A DNA stretch of 64,000 nucleotides from Streptacidiphilus sp. P02-A3a (GTDB lineage Bacteria > Actinomycetota > Actinomycetes > Streptomycetales > Streptomycetaceae): contig NZ_CP048289.1 in NCBI RefSeq assembly GCF_014084105.1, positions 355,922 through 419,921 of the forward strand. Direction: 5' to 3'. Position 1 is the first letter of the stretch, and every line of letters begins with the position of its first letter. Of this stretch, positions 36,430 through 45,506 are shown piece after piece. The notes beneath the pieces are model-generated. The model did not search any database and was not told the DNA's origin. It saw only the letters and a list, made by a program, of their open reading frames with translations. The position numbers and the translations under genes are program-made.

Positions 36430-36658
36430 CACGCCGCCGCGCACCGGCCACCCTGGCGCACCGGCTCCAGGACTCATCGCCTACCGTGGCTGGGGACCAT
36501 TTCGTACCCTTCCTCCGACATCGGCCGAGGGGCACGAAGGGCCGTGCCGCGATCGACGCTCCGCTTCGGTACGGCGCGGGACGCGTTCGGGTCTCCCCGA
36601 GACTCCCCAGGAGGCGACAAGTGATCGACGGGAAGCTGAAGATGCGGGTCGGACGGCC

Positions 36659-37498
36659 ATGACCACTGCGGATCTCACGTACCGCGGCGGCGTGTACCGC
36701 TTCCTGCTGACCCCGCGCTGGCTCGGCCTCCACCTGTTCGCGCTGCTGGCGGTGCCGCTCTGCATCTGGCTGGGCGTATGGCAGCTGAGCCGGTTCGAGC
36801 AGCGCACGCACACCGGCGACCACCGGGCCGCCCAGGCCGCCGCGCTGGCCTCCGACCCGGTGCCGCTGTCCGGGCTGCTCGCCCACGCGGACGCGCAGAG
36901 CGTCACCGCGGCGGACGCCGGACGCGAGGTGACCCTCACCGGCCGGTACGACGCCGGGAACCAGCTGCTGGTGCCGCAGCGGGTGGTCAACGGCAAGAAC
37001 GGCTACGAGGTGCTGACCCCGCTGCTGCTCCCGGACGGCACGCACATCGCGGTGATCCGGGGCTGGGCGGCCAGTCGGGCGAGCGTCCCCGCGCCCGCCG
37101 CCGGGACGGTCTCGCTGCGCGGACGGCTGCAGATCGCCGAGGACGAGAGCTCCCCGCAGGTGATCGCCGCCGGCGGCCTGCCCGCCGGGGAGGTGGGCAT
37201 GATCAGCCCGTCCACGCTGATCAACCTGCTGCCGTACTCGGTCTACGACGGCTGGGTGGCGCTGGACTCCGGCTCGACCACGCTGGTGCCCGTCCCCACC
37301 TACCAGGCGGCGGAGGGGGACGGGCTGACGCTGGAGGCCTTCCAGAACCTCGGCTACACCTGCCAGTGGTTCGTCTTCGCGGGGTTCGCGGTGTTCATGT
37401 GGTTCCGCCTGGTCCGCCGTGAGGCGGAGGTCGTCCGCGACCGCCGCCTGGGCATCGTCCCGGCGCAGACCCGAACCCCGGCACAGACCCCGGCGTAG
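36659..37498 (+). CDS. SURF1-family protein
   Basis: This 279-residue protein has the typical SURF1 plan: an N-terminal membrane helix (LGLHLFALLAVPLCIWLGVW), WQLSRFEQR, a periplasm-side domain with VTLTGRYDAGNQLLVPQRV and VIRGWAA, and a C-terminal membrane helix (YTCQWFVFAGFAVFMWFRLV). SURF1 helps assemble haem-copper cytochrome c oxidase. The ATG at 36659 is the first to keep the membrane helix in place. Confidence 0.9.
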   Translation: MTTADLTYRGGVYRFLLTPRWLGLHLFALLAVPLCIWLGVWQLSRFEQRTHTGDHRAAQAAALASDPVPLSGLLAHADAQSVTAADAGREVTLTGRYDAGNQLLVPQRVVNGKNGYEVLTPLLLPDGTHIAVIRGWAASRASVPAPAAGTVSLRGRLQIAEDESSPQVIAAGGLPAGEVGMISPSTLINLLPYSVYDGWVALDSGSTTLVPVPTYQAAEGDGLTLEAFQNLGYTCQWFVFAGFAVFMWFRLVRREAEVVRDRRLGIVPAQTRTPAQTPA

Positions 37499-37644
37499 CC
37501 CCCCGCGCCCCCGGCAGCCGCCCCTGCGCGGGCGCGAACCCCGGCGCGAGCCAGCACCGAGCGCTCCCAACGCACACCCGTGCACCCATACGTACCCGCC
37601 GTGCCCGCGCATCCGTCCGTGCCCGTGCCCGCGCATCCGCCCGT

Positions 37645-37672
37645 CCCGGGCGGGGACGAAGCCCCGCCCGGG
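37645..37672. terminator. Bidirectional hairpin between SURF1 and S9 peptidase
   Basis: An 11-bp G/C-only stem (37645-37655 with 37662-37672) and a 6-nt loop lie 7 nt from the peptidase stop codon, between convergent genes. Confidence 0.6.
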
Positions 37673-37679
37673 GCGCGGG

Positions 37680-39602
37680 TCACGGCAGGTGGCGGGTGAC
37701 GAAGTCCAGCTCCAGCCGCAGCTGCCGGATCCGCTCGGCGACTACCAGCGAGCCGTGCCCGGCGTCGTAGCGGTAGACCTCGTGGGTCTTGCCCGCCTCC
37801 TCCAGCCGCCACACGTAGTTCTCGATCTGCTGGATCGGGCAGCGCGGGTCGTTCAGCCCGGCGCTGATGTACACCGGCGCCCGCACCGCGTCCACGTAGG
37901 TGATCGGGGACGAGGCCGCGTAGCGCTCCGGGACCTCCTCCGGGGTGCCGCCGACCAGCGTCCGGTCCATGGACTTCAGCGCCTCCATCTCGTCGTGGTA
38001 GGCGGTGACGTAGTCCGCGACCGGGACGGCGGCCACGCCCAGCGTCCACAGCTCCGGCTGCGCGCCGAGGCCGAGCAGGGTCAGGTAACCGCCCCAGGAA
38101 CCGCCGGTGAGCACCAGCCGGGCCGGGTCGGCCAGCCCGGACTCCACCGCCCAGGCGCGGACGGCGGCGATGTCCTCCAGCTCGATCAGCCCCACCCGGT
38201 GCCGCAGCGCGTCCGTCCAGGCCTGCCCGTAGCCGGTCGAGCCGCGGTAGTTGACCCGGACCACCGCGAAGCCGTGGTCGATCCAGGCGGCCGGTCCGGA
38301 GGTGAAGGCGTCACTGTCGTGCCAGGTCGGACCGCCGTGGATGTCGAACACGGTGGGGAAGGGGCCGTCCCCGGCGGGCCGCTGCACCAGCGCGTGGACC
38401 GGCCCGCCCGGACCGTCCACCCAGACGTCCTCCACCGGGACCGACGGCGGTGCCTGCGGCCCCGGCGCGGCCAGCACCACCTCGCCACGGGTGGAGCGGA
38501 CCACCGGCGGCCGTTCGGCCGAGGACCAGAGGAACTCCACGCTGCCGTCCGGCCGCGCGCCCGCGCCCGCGACCGTGCCCGGCGGGGTCTCCAGCCGCTC
38601 CAGCGCGGCCGTGGCCAGGTCGTAGCGGAACAGCTCGCTGCGGGCGTGGTGGGTGTGCTCGATCAGCAGCGCGGACGCGTCCGGGTACCAGTCGGCGGAG
38701 ATGTCGCCCGGCAGGTCGAGCCGCAGGTCGGTCTGCTCACCGGTCGTGGTGTCCCACAGCAGCGGCTCCCAGCGGCCCCGGCGCTGGTGCGCCACCAGCA
38801 GCCGCGCGTCACCCGGGAGCGGGGCGAAGCCCAGGCAGGACAGGCCCAGCGGCTCGTCGCGGCCGCTGGCGTCGTCGAGTTCGGCGACGGTGGTGGCGTC
38901 GGACGCGCGGATCACCCGCAGCGCGGAGTGCATGGCGTCGCCGTGCTCGGTGTGGTCGATGGCGATCAGCGTCCCGTCGTGGGACAGGTCGCCGACGCTC
39001 GCCGTCTGCGGGTGCCGGTACACCTCGACCGGCGGCAGGCCCGGGCGCACCAGGTGCAGCGTCGAACCGTCCTCCTCGGTGGAGCGGCCGACGACGGCGA
39101 CCACGCCGGTCCCGGGGCGGCCCAGCGCCAGCCCCTCGGAGTACGCCGGGGGCAGCCCCGGCACCGCCTCCTCGTCCGGCCCGCCGTGCCCGCCTGGCCC
39201 GCCCTCCGAGGCAGCGCCGGATCCCGCTGTGCCGGAGCCCGCTGTGCCGGAGCCCGCTGTGCCGGATCCCGTCGTGCCGGATCCCGCCGTACCGGTGAAC
39301 GGCTGGCGGCGCCAGACGCCGAACTCGTCGCCGTCCGTGTCGTCGAACCACCAGATCCACTCCCCGTCGGGGGTGAGCGCGGCGTCGGTGGTGCCGTTGG
39401 CCCGGTGGGTGACCTGGCGTTGGGCGCCGGTGGCGCGGTCCCACGCGTACACCTCGTAGGTGCCGGTCGCGTTGGAGACGAAGAGGGACCGCTCGGGTGC
39501 GTCGTCGGCCCACTCCGGCAGGCCGACCCTGGCCGCGCGGAAGCGCTGCTCCCAGGCCGGGAGGTCGGCGAAGCCCTGCTGTTGCTGTGATTCGCTGCTC
39601 AT
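37680..39602 (-). CDS. S9-family prolyl-oligopeptidase-like serine peptidase
   Basis: This 640-residue enzyme has a beta-propeller (about 40-390) and a C-terminal hydrolase domain: GGSWGG (500-505, Ser502), Asp585 in GLNDPR and His616 in DAGHGS. The propeller is interrupted near residues 105-130 by a GSGTA low-complexity insert encoded by 15-bp repeats. It is only distantly like the S9 peptidase at 9878 and lies in conserved chromosome. The ATG at 39602 is the likely start. Probable role: cytoplasmic peptide turnover. Confidence 0.88.
   Translation of the reverse strand: MSSESQQQQGFADLPAWEQRFRAARVGLPEWADDAPERSLFVSNATGTYEVYAWDRATGAQRQVTHRANGTTDAALTPDGEWIWWFDDTDGDEFGVWRRQPFTGTAGSGTTGSGTAGSGTAGSGTAGSGAASEGGPGGHGGPDEEAVPGLPPAYSEGLALGRPGTGVVAVVGRSTEEDGSTLHLVRPGLPPVEVYRHPQTASVGDLSHDGTLIAIDHTEHGDAMHSALRVIRASDATTVAELDDASGRDEPLGLSCLGFAPLPGDARLLVAHQRRGRWEPLLWDTTTGEQTDLRLDLPGDISADWYPDASALLIEHTHHARSELFRYDLATAALERLETPPGTVAGAGARPDGSVEFLWSSAERPPVVRSTRGEVVLAAPGPQAPPSVPVEDVWVDGPGGPVHALVQRPAGDGPFPTVFDIHGGPTWHDSDAFTSGPAAWIDHGFAVVRVNYRGSTGYGQAWTDALRHRVGLIELEDIAAVRAWAVESGLADPARLVLTGGSWGGYLTLLGLGAQPELWTLGVAAVPVADYVTAYHDEMEALKSMDRTLVGGTPEEVPERYAASSPITYVDAVRAPVYISAGLNDPRCPIQQIENYVWRLEEAGKTHEVYRYDAGHGSLVVAERIRQLRLELDFVTRHLP
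39214..39288 (-). repeat. Five 15-bp tandem repeats in the S9 peptidase gene
   Basis: Units like GTGCCGGATCCCGCT (plus strand) repeat five times and encode GSGTA-type pentapeptides inserted in a propeller loop. Confidence 0.8.
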
Positions 39603-39914
39603 GGCCCCATTCAACCCGGTGCCCGGAGCAGATGAGGGGCCCACCGGCGGAATCCGCCGGGCCCGACCCGGTCCGTCGGGTGTACGGCGGGTGGACTGGC
39701 GTCATACGGTGCATGCGGTGGCATGTGACCATCCGCCGCGCCGTCCGGTGGGTTCGCTGATCGCGGTTGAATCCCGCCGACGGGTGGACGAGGATCTGTT
39801 CCGGCACCCCGAACCTCTTCGGCGGCGCCGAGCAATTCGCTGACAACCGTTCCAGTGCACGAGAATTGACTGGTCGTCCGCTAACTGAGGCCAACTGGGA
39901 AGAGGACAGCAGAA
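39603..39914. other. Divergent intergenic region
   Basis: About 310 bp between the divergent S9 peptidase and pcaB-like genes. A TTGACT at 39866-39871 could be part of a rightward promoter, but no matching -10 box is clear. No gene seen. Confidence 0.35.
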
Positions 39915-41342
39915 GTGAGCGTTCCGAACGAGCACCGCCGCGCCGCCGCAGGTACCGACGCCGGACTCCTCGCCCCGGTGTGGGCGGGCACCGACGCGCT
40001 CGCGGAGCTGAGCGACGAGGCGTGGGTGGCCGCGATGCTGGAGGCCGAGGTCGCCCTGGCCCGGGCCCAGGCCTCGCTCGGAGTGATCCCGGCCGCCTCG
40101 GCGGACGCCGTCGCCGAGGGCGTCCGGTCGGCCCGGATCGACGTGGTGGACCTCGCCGAGCGGGCCCGCGGCGCCGCCAACCCGGTGGTGGTGCTGGTCC
40201 AGGAGCTGACCGCGGCCGTGGCCGCGGTCGACCCGTCCGCCGCCGAGCACGTGCACCTCGGCAGCACCAGCCAGGACATCCTGGACTCGGCGGCGATGCT
40301 GCTCGCCACCCGCACCCTGGCCGGTATCGACCGCGACCTGTCCCGGATCGCCGCCGCGCTGGCCGCGCTCGCCCGGGAGCACCGGGCGACGCCGATGGCC
40401 GCCCGCACCCTGGCCCAGCACGCGGTGCCGACCACCTTCGGGCTGAAGGCGGCGGGCTGGCTCGGCTCGGTGCTGGACGCCGCGGACCGGCTCCGCGCCA
40501 CCGCCGCCGCGCTCCCGGCCCAACTCGGCGGCGCGGCCGGAACCATGGCCGCCTACCAGGAGTACGCGCGCGGTACCGCCGCCGAGGGCCCCGGCCACGG
40601 CATCGAGCTGGCCGCGCGGTTCGCCGCCGAACTGGGCCTGGCCGAGCCGTCCGCGCCCTGGCACAGCCTGCGGATCCCGCTGTGCGACCTCGGTTGGGCG
40701 CTCAGCGCGGTCACCGGCACGCTCGGCAAGTTCGCCCTGGACGTGCAGGGGATGTCCCGCACCGAGGTCGCCGAGGTCGCCGAACCGGCGGCGGGCGGAC
40801 GCGGCGTCTCCTCGGCGATGCCGCAGAAGCGCAACCCGGTGCTGGCCACTCTGGTGGTCTCCGCTGCTCGCCAACTACCGGTGTATGCCGTGGTGTTGGC
40901 GCAGAGCATGCTGGCCGAGGACGAGCGCGCGCCGGGCGCCTGGCACGCCGAGTGGCAGCCGCTGCGCGAGGTGCTCCGACTGGCGGCGGGGGCGGCCCAC
41001 ACGGCTGCCGAACTCGCCGAGGGCCTGGAGGTGTTCCCGCTCAACCTGCGCCGCAACCTGGAGCTCACTGGCGGGTCCATCGTCTCCGAACGCCTCAACG
41101 TCGCGCTCGCGCCGCTGCTCGGCAAGGCCGAGGCCAAGCGGCTGCTCGCCGAGTGCGCCCGGCAGACCGCCGCCGGCGGGGACAGTTTCGCCGACGTCCT
41201 GAAGCGGCGGGAGGACCTGCTGGCCAAGCTGCCGGAGGGGGTCACCGTCGACGACCTGCTGGCCCCGGAGGAGTACCTGGGCGCGGCCGGGGAGCTGGTC
41301 GACCGGGTCCTGCGCCGCCACGCGACAACCAAGCCGGCCTGA
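39915..41342 (+). CDS. pcaB: 3-carboxy-cis,cis-muconate cycloisomerase-like lyase
   Basis: This 475-residue member of the fumarase/aspartase superfamily has HLGSTSQDILDSA (about 114-126) and the signature SSAMPQKRNPV (about 300-310) with the catalytic loop. The sequence fits PcaB, which acts in the protocatechuate branch of the beta-ketoadipate pathway, better than adenylosuccinate lyase. No other pca genes are in the window, so the substrate is uncertain. GTG start at 39915 with AAGAGGA upstream. Confidence 0.78.
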   Translation: MSVPNEHRRAAAGTDAGLLAPVWAGTDALAELSDEAWVAAMLEAEVALARAQASLGVIPAASADAVAEGVRSARIDVVDLAERARGAANPVVVLVQELTAAVAAVDPSAAEHVHLGSTSQDILDSAAMLLATRTLAGIDRDLSRIAAALAALAREHRATPMAARTLAQHAVPTTFGLKAAGWLGSVLDAADRLRATAAALPAQLGGAAGTMAAYQEYARGTAAEGPGHGIELAARFAAELGLAEPSAPWHSLRIPLCDLGWALSAVTGTLGKFALDVQGMSRTEVAEVAEPAAGGRGVSSAMPQKRNPVLATLVVSAARQLPVYAVVLAQSMLAEDERAPGAWHAEWQPLREVLRLAAGAAHTAAELAEGLEVFPLNLRRNLELTGGSIVSERLNVALAPLLGKAEAKRLLAECARQTAAGGDSFADVLKRREDLLAKLPEGVTVDDLLAPEEYLGAAGELVDRVLRRHATTKPA

Positions 41343-41423
41343 CCACGCGCCCCCGAGCCCCCGCCCCCAACAACCTTCACCGACCGCACCGCCCAGCACC
41401 GACTCGCACTGAGGTGACCGCGC

Positions 41424-42026
41424 ATGACCGCCGCCATGAACGACTTCCGCCCGCAGGACCGCCGCGCGCTGGAGATCACCGAGAAGATCGTGGACCAGGT
41501 CCAGCCGCACCAACTCGACCTGCCCACACCGTGCGGTGAGTGGACGCTGCGGCAGTTGCTCGCTCACATGATCGGCCAGAACCACGGCTTCGCCGACGCC
41601 GCCGACGGCAAGCGCACCGAACTCACCGACTGGGCGGACCGCGACTTCGGCGACGACCCGGCCGGGGTCTTCCGCGCCTCGTCCACCCGAGTTGCCGACG
41701 CCTTCGCCCAGGAGGGAGTACTGGAAAGGGAGTTCTGGCTGCCGGAGGTGCGCGGCGGGATGTCCTTCCCGGCTCCCGTCGCGATCGGGTTCCACTTCGT
41801 CGACTACGTCGTCCACGGCTGGGACGTGGCCGCGGCCATCGGTGTCCCCGCCCGCTTCGAGCAGGACCTGCTCCGCGCCGTCCTGCCGATCGCGCTGGCC
41901 GTCCCGGACGGACCCGCCCGGCAGACCCCGGGCTCCTCCTTCCGCCCGGGCCTGCCGACCTCCAGCGAGGACCTTCTCGACCAGGTCCTGGCCACCCTCG
42001 GCCGCTCCTCCTCCTGGCCCGCGTGA
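41424..42026 (+). CDS. TIGR03086-family (DinB-like) metal-binding protein
   Basis: This 200-residue protein is of the mycothiol-dependent maleylpyruvate isomerase/DinB-like four-helix fold. It shows LPTPCGEWTLRQLLAHMIGQ with a metal-ligand histidine, and HFVDYVVHGWDVA with further histidines. Its function is unknown; relatives are mycothiol-dependent isomerases or transferases. It follows the pcaB-like gene after 81 nt. Confidence 0.8.
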   Translation: MTAAMNDFRPQDRRALEITEKIVDQVQPHQLDLPTPCGEWTLRQLLAHMIGQNHGFADAADGKRTELTDWADRDFGDDPAGVFRASSTRVADAFAQEGVLEREFWLPEVRGGMSFPAPVAIGFHFVDYVVHGWDVAAAIGVPARFEQDLLRAVLPIALAVPDGPARQTPGSSFRPGLPTSSEDLLDQVLATLGRSSSWPA

Positions 42027-42044
42027 CCTGCTCCCCGATCGGCC

Positions 42045-42875
42045 TCAGCCACTGCCGCTGGCCGGTCGGGGCGTCTTCTCCCCGTGGACGGCGGTGTACT
42101 CGGCAGCCAGCCAGGGCGCCAACTCGTCGAGCAGCAGGCCGAGACCGGCCAGGTCCGCGGTCGGCGCCACGGCGATGCCCGCGGCCAGCCGCATCCGCGC
42201 CGCCCACTCGGGGTAGTAGCCGCCGAACACCTCGGCCGACTCCATGAGGTCACTGGTCCAGCCGCTCCAGCGCGGCATGACCAGGGTGAAGCCGGTCCGG
42301 ACGATCCGCCGGGCGACCGCGCGGTTCAGCTTCCGCCGCTGCCCGTCCGTCGTCGCGGCGGCGGCCAGCCCGCGCCAGCGGACCAGCGCCGCACCGAGAT
42401 CACCGTTGGTCTCGCGGGCCAGCAGCGAGCTGGGGCGGTAGCGCGGCAGTTGCTCCCCGAGGTCCTCGCCGAGCAACGGGGTGCAGAGGCAGGCGAGCAT
42501 CCACCCGAGGTCGTACCGCTCCAGCTCGCTGAGCAGGGTGTCGGTGCCGACCAGCAGCACGCCGACCCCGTTGATCTGGGCGAAGCCCGCGTCGAGCGCG
42601 GTTTCGAGCGCGGCGGCGTCGGCCCGGTCGGCGGCGCTGGGGCCGCCCCGCAGCGCGAGCAGCAGATCCAGGTCGGACCTGCCGGGGACCGCGGTGCCGC
42701 GCGGCACACTGCCGTACAGGTAGGCGCTGTGCAGCCGGGTCCGGTCGAAGGCCTCGCTGATCCGGCCGCGGGCGGCGTCGACCACCGGCGCGAACTCGTC
42801 CGCGACGAGGCTCAGCGAGCCTTCGCGCACGATGAACCCGTCGTGGTCGAGCCCCTTGGCGGTCATGACGGTCAT
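42045..42875 (-). CDS. Nucleotidyltransferase-domain protein
   Basis: This 276-residue protein has the polymerase-beta-like nucleotidyltransferase signature YGSVPRGTAVPGRSDLDLLL (GS then DxD, about 54-73), followed by a helical C-terminal region. Relatives transfer AMP to antibiotics or proteins. The substrate is unknown. It ends 18 nt from the convergent TIGR03086 gene and follows the DoxX-like gene closely. Confidence 0.75.
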   Translation of the reverse strand: MTVMTAKGLDHDGFIVREGSLSLVADEFAPVVDAARGRISEAFDRTRLHSAYLYGSVPRGTAVPGRSDLDLLLALRGGPSAADRADAAALETALDAGFAQINGVGVLLVGTDTLLSELERYDLGWMLACLCTPLLGEDLGEQLPRYRPSSLLARETNGDLGAALVRWRGLAAAATTDGQRRKLNRAVARRIVRTGFTLVMPRWSGWTSDLMESAEVFGGYYPEWAARMRLAAGIAVAPTADLAGLGLLLDELAPWLAAEYTAVHGEKTPRPASGSG

Positions 42876-42888
42876 GGCGGGCCTATGC

Positions 42889-43341
42889 CTATCGCTGGAA
42901 CAGTCCGAGGACGTGGTCGAGCGACCAACTCTGCCAGGCCATGGCGAACAACGCCACGAACGAGATCAACGCCATCATCAGGTTCTGCCCCTGCTCGGCC
43001 CAGTCGTGGATCATCAGCACCAGGTACAGCAGGTTCAGCAGCAGCCCGCCGACGAGGGCGATCGGCGTCAGGAAGCCGGACACCAGCCCGAGGCCGAGCG
43101 CCAGTTCCGCGTAGACGACGACGTGGGCGATCAGCCGCGGCCGGGGCTTCACCACCCCGTCGAAGCCCCGCCGGACAAACGCCCACCGGTGCTTCGCGGC
43201 GATGCCCGCCGCCCAGGCGATCCCGCCACCGGCGAACCAGGACCGCTTGTCCTTGTGCCGCCAACTCTCCAGCCACCAAAGCCCGAGCCCGATCCGCAAC
43301 ACCGCCAGCCACTCGGCCCCACCCAACCAGATCGTCTGCAT
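42889..43341 (-). CDS. DoxX-like membrane protein
   Basis: This 150-residue protein has four predicted membrane helices (around EWLAVLRIGLGLWWLES, VVVYAELALGLGLVSG, IALVGGLLLNLLYLVLMIH and MMALISFVALFAMAW) and the GLGLWWLE and GFLTP patterns of DoxX-like proteins. The role may be in redox or thiol stress. It is 13 nt upstream of the nucleotidyltransferase gene. Confidence 0.75.
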   Translation of the reverse strand: MQTIWLGGAEWLAVLRIGLGLWWLESWRHKDKRSWFAGGGIAWAAGIAAKHRWAFVRRGFDGVVKPRPRLIAHVVVYAELALGLGLVSGFLTPIALVGGLLLNLLYLVLMIHDWAEQGQNLMMALISFVALFAMAWQSWSLDHVLGLFQR

Positions 43342-43520
43342 CGCCCGCCCTCTCCATGAACTGATGGGCCGTCAGTTCACCGGACCCGCCCTCAACCCGC
43401 AAGACCCGCCACTCGGCCGAGCTGAAGTTCCGCCCCCAGGCGGCACCAAGGTACGCGTGCGGGTGGGGGCGTCTCCTTCGAGACCCCGCCGGAGTGGAGC
43501 GGATGCCAGGTGCGGGGCGC

Positions 43521-44477
43521 TCAGGTCGCGGTCGGCTTCAGGTCGAGAATGGTGTCGATCTCGGCCAGTTCCTCGGCGGTCGGCGCCCACTGCCCGGCGG
43601 CGGCGTTGGCGCGTACCTGTTCGGCACTGGTGGCCCCGGCGATGACCGAGCCGCAGCCGGGCCGTGCGGCGAGCGCGCCCACGCCGATCTCCAGGACGCT
43701 CCGGCCGTGGGCTTCACCCCAGGCCGCCAGGCGTTCCACCGCGTCGAGGCCGTCCTCGGTCACCCGCTCGGGCCGTGATGCCAGCCGCGAACCCGCGGGT
43801 ACGCCCGTGGCCCGGCGCACCTTCCCGGTCAGCAGGCCGTTGGCGAGGGGGAAGTACGGCAGCACGCCGAGGCCGTAGTGCAGCGCGGCGGGGACCACCT
43901 CCTGCTCGGCGCCGCGTTCGAGCAGTGACCATTCGTTCTGGGCCGAGACGAACGGGACGGCCCCGATCTCCCGGGCGACGTGCGCGGCCTCGGCGATCTG
44001 CCAACCGGCGAAGTTGGAGTGCCCGATGTAGCGCACCTTGCCCTCGCGTACCAGCTCGCTGAGCGCGGCGAGCGTCTCGGCGATCGGCGTGAGCGGGTCG
44101 GGGGTGTGCAACTGGTACAGGTCGATGTGGTCTGTCTGCAGACGCTGCAGCGACCCCTCGACCGCCCGCCGGATGTAGGCCCGCCCGCCCTTGGCACCCG
44201 CCGCGGGCCCGTACCCCAGGTCCGCCCGCTGATGGCCGAACTTGGTGGCCAGCACGACCTCGTCCCGCCGCCCCCGCAGAGCCTGACCGAGCAGCGTCTC
44301 GGAGCCGCCCCCACCGCCGTAGGCGTCGGCGGTGTCGAAGAGCGTCACCCCGGCGTCCAGCGCCGCGTGGACCACCGCGCGTGTCTGCGCCGCGTCGAGA
44401 CGTCCACCGAAGTTGTTGCAGCCCAGTCCCACCACGGAGACCAGGAGGCCACTGTTGCCGAGCGTTCGGTATTCCAT
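43521..44477 (-). CDS. Aldo/keto reductase
   Basis: This 318-residue TIM-barrel NADPH-dependent reductase has the catalytic tetrad in view: Asp in LFDTADAYGGG (about 46-56), the tyrosine in the same segment, lysine in VVLATKFGHQ and histidine in LYQLHTPDP. RYIGHSNFAG and CGSVIAGATSAEQV are typical of the AKR family. Substrate unknown. Confidence 0.88.
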   Translation of the reverse strand: MEYRTLGNSGLLVSVVGLGCNNFGGRLDAAQTRAVVHAALDAGVTLFDTADAYGGGGGSETLLGQALRGRRDEVVLATKFGHQRADLGYGPAAGAKGGRAYIRRAVEGSLQRLQTDHIDLYQLHTPDPLTPIAETLAALSELVREGKVRYIGHSNFAGWQIAEAAHVAREIGAVPFVSAQNEWSLLERGAEQEVVPAALHYGLGVLPYFPLANGLLTGKVRRATGVPAGSRLASRPERVTEDGLDAVERLAAWGEAHGRSVLEIGVGALAARPGCGSVIAGATSAEQVRANAAAGQWAPTAEELAEIDTILDLKPTAT

Positions 44478-44576
44478 GGCGCCACTCTAGTTTTGGACCG
44501 CCGAGCAGGCTATGTGGCCGGACCGCCCGGCCCCGCCCAGCGGCAGACCCGGAACCGCAGCCCCACAGAAAAGCAG

Positions 44577-44613
44577 TCAGGGGCCTTGTCGATGATCTCG
44601 ACAAGGCCCCTGA
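44577..44613 (-). terminator. tRNA-Pro terminator
   Basis: A perfect 16-bp stem (44577-44592 with 44598-44613, loop TGATC) lies 7 nt beyond the tRNA 3' end. On the minus strand it is followed by CTGCTTTTCT, a T-rich tail. Confidence 0.85.
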
Positions 44614-44620
44614 CCTCGGG

Positions 44621-44694
<74 letters not shown>

Positions 44695-44734
44695 TTCCAA
44701 CGAGCATTACTCTAGCGGACTTGGGCCGTGGGGT

Positions 44735-44935
44735 GAAATCCGGTGTCCGGGGTGGGGTGGCGGGGGTGCAGGTCAGGGGGAGCGGGGTGGGGGTGAGGGG
44801 TGGCTGGAGGGGGTGGGGGCGGGGCTGGAGGGGGTGGGCGGGGGTGTGGGGCGGGAGCGGGCGGTGTGGGCGGGGGTGTGGGGTGGGTGGGGAATTCGCG
44901 GGGTTTTGGGGTGGGGTGATTCCGCTCACAGGGGT
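44735..44935 (+). other. G-tract-rich, strand-asymmetric stretch
   Basis: About 200 bp between tRNA-Pro and the SnoaL-like gene consist of dozens of runs of three to five G separated by one to four other bases on the plus strand, with very few C or A. This is strongly predicted to form G-quadruplexes on the plus strand. No convincing gene is present. Confidence 0.7.
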
Positions 44936-44972
44936 GGGGAAGGTCGGTGGGCGAATTGTCTGCGGATGGGGA

Positions 44973-45380
44973 TCAGGCGGGGAAGAGGACACGGCGGGCG
45001 TGGTCGGTGTCGAAGTACTCGCGGACGGAGGTGATCCGGTCGTCGTGGACGGTGAAGATCGCGATGCAGGACTGGTCGTACTGCCCGCCGCCGGGGACGT
45101 CCGCCTGGGCGGTCCACTCCAGGACCGCCTTGTCGCCGGACGCGATCACGTCGACCACCGCCAACTTCAGGGTGTCGGCGTCGAATCGGCTGAAGGCCTG
45201 GGCCCGGAAGTCCTCGAAGATCTGCTTGCGGCCGCGCCAGGTGCCGGAGATCGGGAGGTCGCCGATCAGGGTCCAGGTCGCGTCCTCGGCGAAGAGGTCG
45301 GCGAGGGCGTCGGCGTCGCCGCGCGAGCCCACGGTCAGGTAGTTCCGGACGACCGTCTCAGTGCGTTCCGTGGAATTCAT
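44973..45380 (-). CDS. SnoaL-like/NTF2-fold protein
   Basis: This 135-residue protein is of the NTF2-like fold: YLTVGSRGDADALADLFAED, WTLIGDLPISGTWRGRKQIF, VLEWTAQADVPGGGQYDQSC and REYFDTDHARRVLF match SnoaL-like proteins. Members are small-molecule cyclases, isomerases or binding proteins. AAAGGAGCAGGAA precedes the ATG at 45380. It is divergent from a LysR regulator gene, its likely controller. Confidence 0.82.
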   Translation of the reverse strand: MNSTERTETVVRNYLTVGSRGDADALADLFAEDATWTLIGDLPISGTWRGRKQIFEDFRAQAFSRFDADTLKLAVVDVIASGDKAVLEWTAQADVPGGGQYDQSCIAIFTVHDDRITSVREYFDTDHARRVLFPA

Positions 45381-45405
45381 TTCCTGCTCCTTTTTCGTTT
45401 CCCGG

Positions 45406-45460
45406 TTTCCCAGGGAAAGCCTACGAAGGGAGCCGCCACCGAGGGAAAGACTTGTTTTCC
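45406..45460. promoter_or_regulatory. Inverted repeats between SnoaL-like and LysR genes
   Basis: TTTCCC-A-GGGAAA (45406-45418) and GGAAA-N7-TTTCC (45444-45460) are two dyads of related sequence in the 126-bp divergent promoter. Two such sites are what a LysR regulator would use for autoregulation and activation of the divergent gene. Confidence 0.5.
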
Positions 45461-45506
45461 ATGGCTCCATGCCCTCCCGGCATGACCGCCCGCCTAGGAT
45501 GAGGGC

